A stretch of DNA of 64,000 bases from Hydractinia symbiolongicarpus (lineage: Eukaryota > Cnidaria > Hydrozoa > Anthoathecata > Hydractiniidae): positions 18,103,650 through 18,167,649 of the forward strand of contig NC_079887.1 of the NCBI RefSeq assembly GCF_029227915.1. Reading direction: 5' to 3'. A program made the position numbers and the translations under genes. Below the pieces are notes generated by a model. That model did no database searches. It worked only from the letters and a program-made list of their open reading frames with translations, and was not told the origin of the DNA. Shown here in pieces: positions 63,856 to 64,000 of this stretch (positions are counted from its first letter, which is position 1; every line of letters begins with the position of its first letter).

Positions 63856-64000
63856 AAAGCCATATTACGGTCTTAAGAGGTCTGTAAGCGTAGTTGACTG
63901 TGTTTAAATACATGACGCAATGGAAAACGATTTGAGACTTCGTAGTCTATAGAGCGTGGAAAGATTAGACCAATGCTAACCTGCGCAGGCACTTGGAACC

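Larger units (their letters stand above)
1..64000. repeat. Head-to-tail satellite DNA array, about 182-bp monomer
   Basis: The window is filled end to end by about 350 tandem copies of a 181-182 bp unit. The landmark GTGTTTTAAAGACATG or a close variant recurs every 181-182 bases from the first line to the last, always on this strand; I saw no inverted block. My hand-made consensus is 182 bp with 34 C, 52 G, 50 A and 46 T. Neighbouring monomers differ by substitutions, a common 1-bp deletion (AAAGGCAT versus AAAGGCCAT) and rare larger deletions. Groups of monomers recur as higher-order repeats. No non-satellite insertion was found. Array size, monomer length and HORs fit centromeric or pericentromeric heterochromatin of a eukaryote; that role is inferred, since no protein-binding data can be read from sequence. 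Confidence 0.98.
57327..64000. repeat. Domain E: patchwork of C- and D-type segments
   Basis: Segments of domains C and D are reused in new orders. 57330-57760 resembles 34090-34520. 58240-59140 and 61508-62405 both resemble 51150-52050. 58130-59537 matches 61398-62805 at 3268 bp (18 monomers). 63053-63855 matches 43448-44250 at 19605 bp. 63850-64000 then matches 41521-41671. No gene, insertion or unique sequence is seen, and the array continues past the right edge. Confidence 0.78.

Noticed and set aside
1-64000. About 90 minus-strand open frames of 63-99 codons with shared peptides such as VPRACAGYHWSNPST
   Set aside because: They repeat with the satellite, many need GTG or TTG starts, they show no domain, signal or conserved family, and differences between copies do not follow codon position. 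They are by-products of a minus strand with few stop codons.
1-64000. CRISPR array
   Set aside because: The repeat is 182 bp and continuous. There are no short direct repeats separated by unique spacers, and no cas genes.
1-64000. CENP-B box
   Set aside because: I looked for TTCGnnnnAnnCGGG on both strands. TTCG occurs (for example ACTTCGTAGTGC) but never with the required A and CGGG, and CCCG is almost absent.
1-64000. Tandem protein-repeat gene or bacterial surface-protein repeats
   Set aside because: The unit is out of frame from copy to copy, stops occur in all frames, and insertions and deletions are not multiples of three.
1-64000. tRNA, rRNA or 5S gene repeats
   Set aside because: No B-box-like GGTTCGA element or recognisable rRNA core was seen. 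The unit is unlike 5S, and no RNA polymerase III terminator is conserved; the T-run appears only in some domain C to E monomers.

Overview
The whole 64 kb window is one uninterrupted satellite DNA array. A unit of about 182 bp (often 181 bp) is repeated head to tail roughly 350 times, always in the same orientation. I see no unique sequence, transposon, rRNA, tRNA or CRISPR array, and no gene I would defend. A unit near 182 bp, organised into multi-kilobase higher-order repeats (HORs), is typical of eukaryotic centromeric or pericentromeric heterochromatin. I do not recognise the satellite family and will not name a species. A bacterial or viral origin is very unlikely. Centromere identity is an inference from architecture only.

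Monomer, phased so that base 1 is the G of GACATGGCGC: my hand-built consensus is 182 bp, 47% GC, with 10 CpGs (observed/expected about 1.0). G exceeds C on this strand (52 versus 34). It is rich in dyad symmetry. The main elements are two CACGTG boxes one helical turn apart that form a 16-bp near-palindrome, a GACGTC palindrome that in one variant becomes a 7-bp inverted repeat around GGG, and a run of GGCC-cored inverted repeats in the second half. I see no canonical CENP-B box.

Layout. Domain A (1 to about 16.3 kb) is a homogenised HOR domain marked by seven copies of a 106-bp truncated monomer. Spacing between copies is 1745 bp in the youngest units, and 1927, 2612 and 3369 bp in expanded relatives. 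It also holds an out-of-register 687-bp tandem duplication and a 5296-bp second-level period. Domain B (about 16.3 to 31.9 kb) uses related monomers in short, irregular 3- to 10-mer HORs and carries several internally deleted monomers. Domain C (about 31.9 to 45.3 kb) introduces new monomer variants, a 2.0-kb 11-mer duplicated in tandem, 12- and 15-mer derivatives, and a 4-mer HOR near 42.4 to 43.6 kb. Domain D (about 45.9 to 57.3 kb) is a 34-monomer, 6183-bp unit followed by a second copy that lacks exactly 5 monomers at three separate points. Domain E (about 57.3 to 64 kb) is a patchwork of C and D segments, including an 800-bp piece whose near-identical partner lies 19.6 kb upstream.

No genes work together here. 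The content is an evolutionary record of unequal exchange, slippage, microhomology deletion and gene conversion in a satellite. Short open frames exist on the minus strand, but they recur with the repeat and have no support as genes.
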